From Eubacterium sp. (GTDB lineage Bacteria; Bacillota; Clostridia; Peptostreptococcales; Anaerovoracaceae), in NCBI GenBank assembly GCA_017533915.1, contig JAFWHX010000017.1:108853-172852 (forward strand): a stretch of DNA of 64,000 nucleotides. The letters are read 5' to 3'. The position numbers were made by a program, and so were the translations under genes. The notes beneath the pieces were generated by a model. The model had not been told where the DNA came from. It did no database searches and saw only the letters and a program-made list of their open reading frames with translations. This document shows positions 45,572 through 53,948 of the stretch, in pieces; position 1 is the first letter of the stretch, and each line of letters opens with the position of its first letter.

Positions 45572-46510
45572 ATGAAGAAAGTCGTTATTTTCGGCGGGGG
45601 ATCGGGGATCTCCTGCATTCTTTCAGGACTGAAGCTTTTTCCGATGGATGTTACCGCTGTGATCGCGGTAAGTGACAATGGGAGAAGCAGTGGACAGTTG
45701 AAAGAGGAACTTGATATTCCGGCAGTAGGCGACCTGGGCAAGGTGCTTTTGGCGATGGCGAACGTAGATGAGGATTTTGTCCGGCTGCTCCGCTACAGAT
45801 TCAAGAAAAGCGGGTCGCTGCACGATCATCCGGTCAGGAACATCATGCTCGCGGCTTTGATCGATCTTAAGGGAGATCTGACCGAGGCGAGCAGGTACAT
45901 GTCGTCGCTGCTCCGCGTAAAGGGAACGGTGCTCCCGGTGACAGCAGAGAAGGTCGAGCTCATTGGTCACGGCAAGGGGCAGGAATTCATCGGAGAGGTA
46001 GCGGTCGGCCACAATGTGAAGGATATCGAGCGCGTATCGTATGACCATCCGATCAAAGTCGACCCGGAGATCGTTGAAAAGATCCATGACGCAGATCTGG
46101 TCATTTTGAGCCCCGGCAGCCTTTACACCAGCATCATACCGAACCTGCTGGCGCCGGCGATACGTCAGGCCTTGCACGAGACCAAAGCGCCGATCATGTA
46201 TATTTCGAACCTTGTGACTCAGCCGGGCGAGACCGACGGATACACCGTGAGCGACCACATCAAAGTCCTGAACCAGTACCTCGGCGAGCGTAAGGTCGAT
46301 ATTGTGATCGCAAACAACGAAGAAGTCGACATCAAAACCTCCGACTCATATACAAAAGAAAAGAAGACACTTGTCGAACTCGATGAAGACGCCGTGCGTG
46401 ATCTAGGCGCTGAATTAGAGGTAAGCGACATAATAGAGATCGACGAAAACGGCAGCATCAGGCACGATGCTTTGAAAACAGCGTATATCGTATTCTCGCG
46501 GCTTATGTAA
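45572..46510 (+). CDS. yvcK: YvcK family (gluconeogenesis factor / CofD-like)
   Basis: The 312-residue protein opens VVIFGGGSGISCILSGL and has AVSDNGRSSGQLKEEL, PAVGDLGKVLLAM, HPVRNIMLAALIDL, LVILSPGSLYTSIIPNLL and YISNLVTQPGETDGY, the UDP-sugar-binding family signature. In Bacillus and Listeria it supports cell wall synthesis during growth on gluconeogenic carbon. The usual rapZ and whiA partners are not beside it here. Its ribosome site is weak (GAAGAG). The last 20 codons are repeated past the stop with only synonymous changes. Confidence 0.93.
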   Translation: MKKVVIFGGGSGISCILSGLKLFPMDVTAVIAVSDNGRSSGQLKEELDIPAVGDLGKVLLAMANVDEDFVRLLRYRFKKSGSLHDHPVRNIMLAALIDLKGDLTEASRYMSSLLRVKGTVLPVTAEKVELIGHGKGQEFIGEVAVGHNVKDIERVSYDHPIKVDPEIVEKIHDADLVILSPGSLYTSIIPNLLAPAIRQALHETKAPIMYISNLVTQPGETDGYTVSDHIKVLNQYLGERKVDIVIANNEEVDIKTSDSYTKEKKTLVELDEDAVRDLGAELEVSDIIEIDENGSIRHDALKTAYIVFSRLM

Positions 46511-46572
46511 ACGGCAGCATCAGGCACGACGCACTGAAAACTGCATATATCGTATTCTCGCGGCTCATGTAA
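46510..46572 (+). repeat. Echo of the yvcK 3' end, all differences synonymous
   Basis: A second copy of the last 20 codons and the stop begins on the last base of the real stop codon. Six bases differ: GAT/GAC, GCT/GCA, TTG/CTG, ACA/ACT, GCG/GCA, CTT/CTC, and none changes an amino acid. The copy is out of frame with the gene (frame -1 across the stop). Confidence 0.95.
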
Positions 46573-46586
46573 AGAGCCGCTTTTTT
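46560..46586 (+). terminator. Terminator built from the yvcK echo
   Basis: GCGGCTC (46560-46566) pairs with GAGCCGC (46574-46580), then TTTTTT. The left arm is the Arg-Leu codons of the echo copy; the real gene copy upstream (GCGGCTT) has no such arm partner. Confidence 0.92.
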
Positions 46587-46696
46587 GTACGTTCCGGTGC
46601 CTGCTGTAATTTCAGCGTGTTGCAGGTTTTGTTGTAGCTTTACTGGTATTTTCAGTCAGGTATTTACTATAATTCAGGCTGGATCTTTCCTGCTTC

Positions 46697-46723
46697 AAAA
46701 GAGTGACATTTTGTCACTTTTTT
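46697..46723 (+). terminator. Small hairpin with T-run before the cpsB gene
   Basis: AGTGACA and TGTCACT with a 3-base loop, preceded by AAAAG and followed by TTTTT. Acts as a terminator or is a regulatory palindrome next to the promoter. Confidence 0.6.
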
Positions 46724-46724
46724 A

Positions 46725-46753
46725 TTGTCTTAACAGATGTGCTGTGATAAAAT
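46725..46753 (+). promoter_or_regulatory. Sigma-A type promoter of the capsule control operon
   Basis: TTGTCT (46725-46730), 17-base spacer, TAAAAT (46748-46753), about 37 bases before the cpsB start codon. Confidence 0.65.
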
Positions 46754-46789
46754 CAAACTGTATAATTATAATGATAATATAGGAATATT

Positions 46790-47506
46790 ATGATCGATTT
46801 TCATACTCATATTCTACCGGGCATCGATGATGGCAGCAGGGATCTCAGTATGACTGAGGAGATGCTGGCAGAGGAGTCCCGGCAGGGAGTCACGGAGGTA
46901 GTTGCGACGCCGCATTTTTATGCGCACCGCATGTCTTTTGACCGATTTCTCGAAAATCGTGACCTTGCTGCAAGATCAACGGCAGAGCTCCTGAAGAAAA
47001 GAGGGGATCTTCCTAAGATCTATACTGGCGCTGAGGTCTACTATTTCCAGGGTATGGGGCGCGCGGAGCGTGTGAAGGAGCTTTGTGTGACCGGGACAGA
47101 TACGATCCTTGTCGAGATGCCTTTCGCACAATGGAATGAACAGGTCTTTGATGATATGCATGATCTGGTCATGAGGCAGCATCTCAAAGTCGTGATCGCT
47201 CACATCGAGCGGTACTATGAATTCCAGAAAGACAGATCGGTCTGGGACGAGGTGTTCGGACTCCCGGTAACTCGGCAGATCAATGCAGGGAGCTTCCTGA
47301 GAGGCTGGCTGAAAAGCAGGTTTGCGATGAAGGTCAAGCGGGAGCATCCTGAGACTCTGGTAGGAACTGACTGCCACAATATGGACAAACGGCGGCCGAA
47401 TCTCCTCGAAGCCCGGGAGATCATCGCGCGGAAGATCGGACAGGATGCGCTGGACGAGTCAGATGCAAGACTTGATCAGTTGCTGCAGGACGCAGAAGAG
47501 ATATAG
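46790..47506 (+). CDS. cpsB: Tyrosine-protein phosphatase, CpsB/YwqE (PHP) family
   Basis: The 238-residue metal-dependent phosphatase has IDFHTHILPGIDDG, VVATPHFYAHRM, YTGAEVYY, VVIAHIERYYE and VGTDCHNMDKR, the PHP metal ligands. It removes phosphate from the tyrosine tail of the CpsD kinase and so tunes capsule chain length. First gene of a four-gene operon with lcp, cpsC and cpsD. Confidence 0.93.
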   Translation: MIDFHTHILPGIDDGSRDLSMTEEMLAEESRQGVTEVVATPHFYAHRMSFDRFLENRDLAARSTAELLKKRGDLPKIYTGAEVYYFQGMGRAERVKELCVTGTDTILVEMPFAQWNEQVFDDMHDLVMRQHLKVVIAHIERYYEFQKDRSVWDEVFGLPVTRQINAGSFLRGWLKSRFAMKVKREHPETLVGTDCHNMDKRRPNLLEAREIIARKIGQDALDESDARLDQLLQDAEEI

Positions 47507-47514
47507 AAGATATT

Positions 47515-48531
47515 ATGAGCAGAAAGCAGGTGGTCAAGAGCATATTGATCGTTGGGCTGCTGATCGTTGCCGCAGCGGGTGTTTTCTATGCGATACATCT
47601 GTATGACAACAGATCGACGGGAAAAGCCGAGCGGCAGAACGCAGCGCCGGATCCTGTGTATCTGTACCTTGGCGACTACGAGTACGAAGTCACCGACAAC
47701 ATCAAGACCTATCTGCTCGTCGGTACGGATGGTTCTGGATCAAAACCGAATGCGAAGCACTATCACGGCCCTATGGCTGATTACCAGCTGCTTCTTATCA
47801 TAAACAAAACAAAAGGCACATATGGCTTTGTTGAGATAGACCGTGACACGATAACTGACGTGATCCGTATCGAGGAAGACGGTAATGATGAGTCTGCGAC
47901 TACTGTAGAAGAACAGATCTGCACGGCGACATGGTACGGCAGGGATATCGAGCAGGGACTCGACAACCTGACTGAATCGGTCTCATATCTCCTTGGCGGC
48001 CTTGGGATCGACGGATATTACGCCGTCAATATGGATGACATAGACAAAGTGAACCACGCTGTCGGCGGGGTCACTGTGAAGATAGAGGATGACTTTTCGG
48101 AACAGGACGAAGAAATGGTTCCCGGAGCCGAAGTACACCTCACTGACGAGCAGGCTGTTTTGTTCGTGAGGAGCCGGATGGATATCGGAAACGGCTCGAA
48201 CGAGTCCAGGATGAAGCGGCAGCGTGTATATATGCAGGCGCTCATGGACAAGTCGCGTGAGGAAATGGCTGGGAACAAGACCTTTGCCAATGACCTTTTC
48301 AAAGAGCTTAAAGGCATTGCGGTAACGAATCTGCCGGGGAACAGGATCTCTGCTGCAGCTAATCTCGTCTACAAATCGGAAAATTTAGGAACATATGAAA
48401 TAGAGGGCGAGCATACGATAGGCAGGGTAGAAGGCGATAAACGGGATTACGCCCAGTTCTACGCAGACGAGGAATCCATAGCGAAGATACTGACTGAGCT
48501 CTGCGGACTCGGCGAAGGACACGAATATTGA
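47515..48531 (+). CDS. LytR-CpsA-Psr (LCP) family cell-wall polymer ligase
   Basis: The 338-residue protein has one N-terminal membrane helix (about residues 9-27) and an extracellular LCP domain with YLLVGTDGSG, EIDRDTITDV, YYAVNMDDIDKVNHAVGGV and AVLFVRSRMDIGNGSNESRMKRQR. It transfers undecaprenyl-linked capsule or teichoic-type polymer to peptidoglycan. Eight bases after cpsB; ATGAGC start. Confidence 0.93.
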   Translation: MSRKQVVKSILIVGLLIVAAAGVFYAIHLYDNRSTGKAERQNAAPDPVYLYLGDYEYEVTDNIKTYLLVGTDGSGSKPNAKHYHGPMADYQLLLIINKTKGTYGFVEIDRDTITDVIRIEEDGNDESATTVEEQICTATWYGRDIEQGLDNLTESVSYLLGGLGIDGYYAVNMDDIDKVNHAVGGVTVKIEDDFSEQDEEMVPGAEVHLTDEQAVLFVRSRMDIGNGSNESRMKRQRVYMQALMDKSREEMAGNKTFANDLFKELKGIAVTNLPGNRISAAANLVYKSENLGTYEIEGEHTIGRVEGDKRDYAQFYADEESIAKILTELCGLGEGHEY

Positions 48532-48577
48532 TGAGATAGCTGCTGATACATATATATTTTTGCGGGAGAATTTAGGC

Positions 48578-49408
48578 ATGGATCAGGAAATCAACATGAA
48601 CACTCGGAATAGGGATGAGAGCGAGATCGAGATAGATCTTATCGATCTTCTGATGTACTATCAGACGAAGCTCGTGCTCATCATCGGAGCGTTTATCATA
48701 GGGGCTTTGATAGCGGGACTGGTGACCAGATTCCTCATGACCCCTAAGTTCACGGCGACTTCGACTATGTACATGGTGTCGTCGACCAGCGACTCGGTAG
48801 TGGATCTGTCAGACCTTAATATAGGTACGACGCTGTCCGAAGACTATGTTGAGCTGATCAAAACACGCCCGATCGTTGAAGGCGTCGCTGATGAACTCAA
48901 GCTGGACTATACATATGAACAGCTCATGCGCATGATCGATCTTAAGGTCCTGCCGAACACACGTATCATTAAGATCTCTGTTACAAGTCCGGATAAATTC
49001 GAGGCAAGGGATGTGGCAAACGCTCTGGCCATAAAGGCTGAGACTGAGCTGCCGAAGCTTATGGACGCGCCTAAGCCGAACATAGCAGAGAAGGCGATAG
49101 TGCCTGAGCATAAGAGCTCGCCGAGCCTTACAAAGAATACTATGATCGGAGCACTGCTTGCGATGCTCGCCGTGCTCGCCGTGCTCACTGTGCTCTATAT
49201 TATGGACGACACACTCAAGACTGCGGACGATGTCGAGAAGAACTTCGGCGTCATGCCGCTCACGACTATACCAGAGGGTAATATACATGGCCGCGATGGA
49301 TCAACCGAAGGCAAAGCAGAAAAGAGAGGCCTGTTAAGCAGGCTCTTCGGCAGATCGGGCGGTAAACGGCATCATAAGTATAAACAGAACAAGAAGGGAG
49401 ATAAATAA
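48578..49408 (+). CDS. cpsC: Wzz/CpsC-type chain-length regulator and kinase activator
   Basis: The 276-residue protein has a first membrane helix (about 32-54), an external loop and a second helix (about 190-210) flanked by Pro-rich AEKAIVPEHKSSPS, the Wzz layout. The C-terminal tail is basic and cytosolic, as needed to activate the CpsD kinase. ATG at 48578 with GGGAGA upstream. One base separates it from cpsD. Confidence 0.92.
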   Translation: MDQEINMNTRNRDESEIEIDLIDLLMYYQTKLVLIIGAFIIGALIAGLVTRFLMTPKFTATSTMYMVSSTSDSVVDLSDLNIGTTLSEDYVELIKTRPIVEGVADELKLDYTYEQLMRMIDLKVLPNTRIIKISVTSPDKFEARDVANALAIKAETELPKLMDAPKPNIAEKAIVPEHKSSPSLTKNTMIGALLAMLAVLAVLTVLYIMDDTLKTADDVEKNFGVMPLTTIPEGNIHGRDGSTEGKAEKRGLLSRLFGRSGGKRHHKYKQNKKGDK

Positions 49409-49409
49409 G

Positions 49410-50132
49410 ATGGCTGATTCGAACAAAGTTAAATTCGGATATGAGCCTTCGCTCCCTTATGCGATGGAAGAAGCGATAAACAGGCTCAGGATAAACATAG
49501 GCTTCCTTGGGAGTGATGTAAGGAAGATCCTGTTAATAAGCTCAGAGCCGAACGAGGGAAAGAGCTTCGTTGCTTTCAATCTCTGGAAGCAGATGGTGCA
49601 GGCAGGGGAGAAATCCATACTTCTCGATGCGGATCTCCGAAAGTCGGCGCTCGTAGAAACATATGGGCTCGAAAGAGAGGACGGAAAAGAGCTGAAGGGC
49701 ACATCGCAGTATCTCTCGGGATACGATGATCTGTCAGAATACATTTTGACGACTCCAGGCGGGAATGGTGCTATGCTGCCGAATGTCGACAACGTCATAA
49801 ACCCGTCGATGCTGATCGAAAGTGATAAATTCCGTAAGATGCTCGACTATATGGCCGAACAGTACAGATATGTTTTTGTTGATGCTCCGCCGCTAGGACT
49901 GGTTTCTGACGGAGAGCGAATCGGAAACATGTGCGACGGCGCGATAATTACGATAAGGAGCGGAGTCACACCGAAGTCGATGATCAGGAATTCGATCAGA
50001 CAGCTCGAGCGTGCAGGATGCCCGGTGCTTGGATTCGTTCTGAACCGCGTGGATACCACGACAGGCGGATATTACAAGAAGTACTACTATGGAAGAGGGT
50101 ACTATTACGGATCGGAGTATTACTCCAAATAA
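49410..50132 (+). CDS. cpsD: BY-type tyrosine kinase CpsD
   Basis: The 240-residue kinase has Walker A SSEPNEGKS (residues 44-52), Walker A' LLDADLR (71-77) and Walker B VFVDAPP, and ends in a tyrosine cluster (about residues 220-238, YYKKYYYGRGYYYG) that is the autophosphorylation site. Together with cpsC it controls capsule polymerisation. GGGAG precedes ATG. Confidence 0.95.
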   Translation: MADSNKVKFGYEPSLPYAMEEAINRLRINIGFLGSDVRKILLISSEPNEGKSFVAFNLWKQMVQAGEKSILLDADLRKSALVETYGLEREDGKELKGTSQYLSGYDDLSEYILTTPGGNGAMLPNVDNVINPSMLIESDKFRKMLDYMAEQYRYVFVDAPPLGLVSDGERIGNMCDGAIITIRSGVTPKSMIRNSIRQLERAGCPVLGFVLNRVDTTTGGYYKKYYYGRGYYYGSEYYSK

Positions 50133-50208
50133 TGATGTTTGTGATCTGGAAAGAAAGCGCATTTTTCCAGTGAACAATAATTATTCCATAATAAAGGAGG
50201 TGAAAAAA

Positions 50209-50676
50209 ATGAAAAGACCGCTCAGGTTGATTGCAATGCTTCTCGCATCGCTCATGCTTATGACAAGCTTTGCTTTCGCAGTACCATCAAAGGAAACTCC
50301 TTCTGACGGTAAGCAGACAGGCCGTTATACTGAATATACAACATATTCAAACAACACGGCTACAGTTACCGGAACCGCGTCTTCTACTTTACAGAACAAG
50401 ACCAAGGTCATTTCTCAGTATGCAAAGCTGAATGGCAAGAAGTACCTTATCACGACTCTCGGCAAAAATGCTTTTGCCAAGATGAAGAAACTGAAGGTCG
50501 TCAAGATCTACAGCACAAAGGCACTGAAGGTTCAGAAGAACCCGTTCGGTAAGCTGAACACAAAGAAGATCACTATCAAAGTGACCAAGAAGATGAGTGC
50601 CAAAGAGTTCAAGAAGTTCAAGAAGAACCTCAGAAAAGCTGGATTCAAGGGCAAGATCGTGAGAGTGAATATCTAA
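50209..50676 (+). CDS. Small secreted protein with BspA-type leucine-rich motif
   Basis: The 155-residue protein has a signal peptide (about 1-24, MLLASLMLMTSFAFA) and one LRR_5/BspA-like turn, ITTLGKNAFAKMKKLKVVKI, then a very basic C-terminus (NTKKITIKVTKK, FKKFKKNLRKAGFKGKIVRV). AAAGGAGGTGA gives a perfect ribosome site, 7 bases from ATG 50209. It lies 76 bases after cpsD and may be transcribed with it. Surface or wall role likely; partner unknown. Confidence 0.82.
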   Translation: MKRPLRLIAMLLASLMLMTSFAFAVPSKETPSDGKQTGRYTEYTTYSNNTATVTGTASSTLQNKTKVISQYAKLNGKKYLITTLGKNAFAKMKKLKVVKIYSTKALKVQKNPFGKLNTKKITIKVTKKMSAKEFKKFKKNLRKAGFKGKIVRVNI

Positions 50677-50821
50677 TGGCAGTATGCCGTTTCTGGCGGA
50701 CGGTACTATGACGTTAATGTACGATCGCCAGTTCACTCTCCGGTTACTTAAGTAACTGATCAGGCTAGTTCGTTTTCTGCATGAGCTAATGTGAGAAGGC
50801 AGAAATCAGATCTGAAAAAAG

Positions 50822-50857
50822 ATCCCCATTCGGTTTGCGGCCGTATGGGGATTTTTT
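50822..50857 (+). terminator. Terminator of the capsule control operon
   Basis: ATCCCCAT (50822-50829) and ATGGGGAT (50845-50852), then TTTTTT. The rest of the 50677-51028 gap holds a TATAAT at 50985-50990 and nothing coding. Confidence 0.9.
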
Positions 50858-51028
50858 AATGCTGCGAAGACCAGGGCTATGAAACGTACCCGGCACAGGA
50901 GTATTTATTAAAGAGAAGATCAGCGCCATAACGAATGTTAATTCAATTTCAGTCTTTTTAATAAATGGTTAAAACAGGAGGTAGTATAATTATATTGGTT
51001 ATTAATATATTTAATTACGATCCTGAAT

Positions 51029-52462
51029 ATGAAAGATCTGTCTGAGAATCAACAGAATATCAGAAAAACAATGACCGCGGCCGGAGCTTCTATAGCCGCG
51101 GATGTTTTAGTTATCATATTGCTGACACTGGTGGCTTTGATCGGAAATGCAGGTACAGCATACGCGGATGATGACTACATAACAAAAGACGGATTCCCGG
51201 ACAGCTACCTGGAAAAGCTGGAAAAGCTGCACGAGCAGCATCCCACATGGAAGTTCACACCGGTAAAGACCGGATTGAAATGGAAAGATGCGGTAGCTAA
51301 GATGACTGCGAACCCCAGAGTGAACACGATCTGGTATTCATATACGCCGGCATATAAAAGCACCGCTGAAGGATACTATGATTATCTGCAGGACTCGTAC
51401 AGCGGCGGAAGCTTCCCGGCGGCGTCGGAAAAGGCAGTAAAGTTCTTTATGGATCCGCGGAACTTCCTGGATGAGCGGAACGTATTTCTTTTCGAAGACA
51501 GAACGTACCACAGTTATCAGAAGACCAGCATAGTCAAGAAGATACTCAGGAGGAATGAGGTTTTGCACGGGCAGGCGAAGACGTTCGTGAGCGCTGGGAA
51601 AAAGTATGACATCAGCCCGATGTATCTCGCTTCCAAGTCGTTTGCCGAGCTCGGGACTTCTGACTTCATGATGAACGGCCACAAGTTCACATACGGCGGT
51701 GTGAAATATAAAAACTGCTATAATGCGTACAATATCGGGTCGTCTGACACTCTCGGCCCGGTCGGCGGGCTCATCTACGCGAACGGCGGCAAAGCCTCAA
51801 AGAACTACGCGGCGGGGCCGCATACTTCGTATGGGCGCAAGTGGGATTCCCCGGAAAAAGCGATACGTGGAGGCGCCAGGTATCTGAATTCATCATTCAT
51901 CAAAAACAACCAGGCTACGGCGTACACCGAGCATTTCAATGTGCTTAACGGGCTTTCCGCGGTCGGGACGCACGTCTACATGACGTCTCTGAACGGCGGC
52001 ATAAGCATAGCAGGGCAGATCTCGAGCAAATACTCCGACTACGGGATATTCGAGAAGCCGCTGGAGTTCTACATACCGGTATATAAGAAGATGCCGTCAA
52101 AACCATGTGGGCGGCCCAGTACGAGCAAAAAGAAGGATAATAACTGTTATTTAAAGAAACTCTATGTGAAGTACACAGTACCCGAATCTGATGGTGAGTC
52201 AAAAAAGACAGTTACCAAAAAGTATATAAAAACAAGCAAGCTGAATTATAAGACATCTTTCAAGCTGATAGTTCCGGCAAACGTGGAAAAAGTGAAAATA
52301 ACCGCAGATGCCGCCTGCCAGCCGTCATCGAAAAAGAAGGGTGCGACAGTCGCAGGCAACGGGACGTTTGAGCTTGCGGAAGGGAAAAATGAGCTGATCG
52401 TCGTATGCAAAGCATCGACGGGGCTAAAGCGGAATTATAAGATAACTGTGACCAGAGAATAA
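51029..52462 (+). CDS. Secreted beta-N-acetylglucosaminidase with cadherin-like end
   Basis: The 477-residue protein has an N-terminal signal anchor (about 20-47), a glucosaminidase domain (about 180-330, with ISPMYLASKSFAELGTSD, YNAYNIGSSDTLGPVGGLIYA and the FNVLNGL region) and a C-terminal cadherin-like beta-sandwich (about 370-477). It should cleave the GlcNAc-MurNAc bond of peptidoglycan (LytB/LytD type) in wall turnover. The E in SFAELG is the likely catalytic acid. The ribosome site is poor (GATCCTGAAT), so translation may be weak or the start different. Confidence 0.88.
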   Translation: MKDLSENQQNIRKTMTAAGASIAADVLVIILLTLVALIGNAGTAYADDDYITKDGFPDSYLEKLEKLHEQHPTWKFTPVKTGLKWKDAVAKMTANPRVNTIWYSYTPAYKSTAEGYYDYLQDSYSGGSFPAASEKAVKFFMDPRNFLDERNVFLFEDRTYHSYQKTSIVKKILRRNEVLHGQAKTFVSAGKKYDISPMYLASKSFAELGTSDFMMNGHKFTYGGVKYKNCYNAYNIGSSDTLGPVGGLIYANGGKASKNYAAGPHTSYGRKWDSPEKAIRGGARYLNSSFIKNNQATAYTEHFNVLNGLSAVGTHVYMTSLNGGISIAGQISSKYSDYGIFEKPLEFYIPVYKKMPSKPCGRPSTSKKKDNNCYLKKLYVKYTVPESDGESKKTVTKKYIKTSKLNYKTSFKLIVPANVEKVKITADAACQPSSKKKGATVAGNGTFELAEGKNELIVVCKASTGLKRNYKITVTRE

Positions 52463-52511
52463 AGAAGAAGTAAAGGATAACAACTGCAAGAGGAATAAGG
52501 ACGAATGGAAC

Positions 52512-52563
52512 GGCGCCGCAGCAATGATACATCTGAGTGGTATCATTGCTGCGGCGCCTTTGC
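52512..52563 (+). terminator. Long-stem terminator of the glucosaminidase gene
   Basis: A perfect 19-bp stem, GGCGCCGCAGCAATGATAC (52512-52530) with its complement (52540-52558), and a 9-base loop. The 3' arm plus GTTGCC is repeated at 52587-52609 as a partial copy. Confidence 0.9.
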
Positions 52564-52622
52564 GTTGCCATTATGCGCTTTATCAGTCTGCGGCGCCTTT
52601 TTCGTTGCCGGCGCAGGCACGA

Positions 52623-53756
52623 TTAATGATCTGCGCCGGAATTACTCAGCTGCCCGGCGCGGCTTCCCTGATGCGTGCCGCGCCGCCTCAATTCAGCATG
52701 TATCCCATTAAGAATCGAGCGTTTCATATAGCTCCATTCTGGAGCGATAAGTGTGCTCCTCGGAGCATCTGCAGTAAGCCTGTGTATCGTTATTTCAGGT
52801 GGAATGATCTCTATGAGATCACATACGAGATCTATATATTCGTCCATAGACTGAAAAGGAACATAATCCGGCATCTCTACAGCCATCCTTGAACCTTTTA
52901 CAACATTGAGCATGTGGAGCTTGATGCCCCACGTGTTCTTTTTTATAGCGTGCTCGACAGAACGTTTCATATCATGCTCGGTCTCACCTGGAAGGCCGAG
53001 GATAAGGTGAGTGACGATCCTGATGCCGCGCATATTAAGAGCATCCATTGCTTCATCGTAAACACTTGTGGGGTAGCAGCGGTTTATGAGTGCAGCAGTC
53101 TCATCATTAGAAGTCTGAAGGCCGAGCTCTACCCACATGAAATGATGCTCATTTATTTCTTCAAGTAGGTCGAGCACGTCAGGCGGAAGACAGTCAGGAC
53201 GCGTAGCTATCGCTATGCCGCTGATCCTGGGATCGTCAAGAGCCTTCATGAATTTATTTCGAAGCAGATCGACGTCAGTCGGTATGTCACTGAGCAGATC
53301 GACGTCAGCAGGTTTCTCACTGAGCAGATCGACGTCAGCCGGTTTCTCATTCTGTAAACCCACATCACCCTGATCGTTCTCATTTCTAAGCAGCGGGGCA
53401 TATGTGTTTGTGTGATTCTGGAAGTAAGCGATATATCCGGCTTCAGGCCATTTTGTCTGATAAAGCCTGATCTGCGAATCTATGTCACTGGCAAAATCAC
53501 CACCTGCTCCTTCTCCGCAGAAAAGACAGCCGCCGACTCCCTTGAAACCATCACGATTTGGACAAGTGAAACCGCCGTCGATAGAAAGCTTGATCATCTT
53601 TTTACCGAACTTACGCTTAAGCCAGAAGCTGATATTGTTTATCCGGTCCGCACCGCCCTGATCCAGAATGCGCGGGTCGGTTGGTACTTTGCTGTATTCA
53701 TCGCCCTGATCCAGAATGCGCGGGTCTATTGTACTTTTATTGTCCTTATAAGTCAT
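52623..53756 (-). CDS. YtqA-type radical SAM protein (TIGR01212) with in-frame repeat inserts
   Basis: The 377-residue protein has the family blocks: SFWLKRKFGKKMIKLSIDGG, CPNRDGFKGVGGCLFCGEG (cluster cysteines), YFQNHTNTYAP, ATRPDCLPPDVLDLLEE, WVELGLQTSN and LILGLPGETEHDMKR. Exact function unknown (tRNA modification is suspected). Two oddities: an N-terminal extension in which DPRILDQG is repeated, and an insert of about 40 residues after NTYAPLL made of 10-residue repeats (EKPADVDLLS type, 53260-53379). ATG at 53756 with GGAG upstream is preferred; ATG at 53777 is possible. Confidence 0.88.
   Translation of the reverse strand: MTYKDNKSTIDPRILDQGDEYSKVPTDPRILDQGGADRINNISFWLKRKFGKKMIKLSIDGGFTCPNRDGFKGVGGCLFCGEGAGGDFASDIDSQIRLYQTKWPEAGYIAYFQNHTNTYAPLLRNENDQGDVGLQNEKPADVDLLSEKPADVDLLSDIPTDVDLLRNKFMKALDDPRISGIAIATRPDCLPPDVLDLLEEINEHHFMWVELGLQTSNDETAALINRCYPTSVYDEAMDALNMRGIRIVTHLILGLPGETEHDMKRSVEHAIKKNTWGIKLHMLNVVKGSRMAVEMPDYVPFQSMDEYIDLVCDLIEIIPPEITIHRLTADAPRSTLIAPEWSYMKRSILNGIHAELRRRGTHQGSRAGQLSNSGADH
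53260..53379 (-). repeat. 30-bp in-frame tandem repeats inside the ytqA-like gene
   Basis: Units 53260-53289, 53290-53319 and 53320-53349 are near-identical, with a degraded fourth to 53379. Each codes for ten residues (S-E-K-P-A-D-V-D-L-L type). They sit where relatives have no insert. Confidence 0.9.
53654..53726 (-). repeat. 25-bp exact direct repeat in the ytqA-like 5' end
   Basis: CGCCCTGATCCAGAATGCGC plus GGGTC is identical at 53654-53678 and 53702-53726, 48 bases apart, so in frame; it encodes DPRILDQG twice. Confidence 0.92.
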
Positions 53757-53883
53757 TTGCGCTCCATTCGCTTTCATAAATGTCTTTATTATGATACAAT
53801 AACATCCGTAAAATGTATAGACAGCCTTATGGATATATGGTATACTTTTTGAAATTTACAGGTTTTAACGTTTCAAAAGTGTT

Positions 53884-53914
53884 TTGACAATGCTATTCGT
53901 GACGGCTTTATGAT
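53884..53914 (+). promoter_or_regulatory. Promoter-like pair upstream of queH
   Basis: TTGACA (53884-53889) and TATGAT (53909-53914) with a 19-base spacer, 35 bases before the queH start. The spacing is longer than ideal. Confidence 0.45.
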
Positions 53915-53948
53915 ACGATTTTGATGCTTAAAGGAGGAAGGAGAGGAA

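Noticed and set aside
45623-46258. 211-codon open frame on the minus strand opposite yvcK
   Set aside because: Shadow of a well conserved gene; no ribosome site and no recognisable motif.
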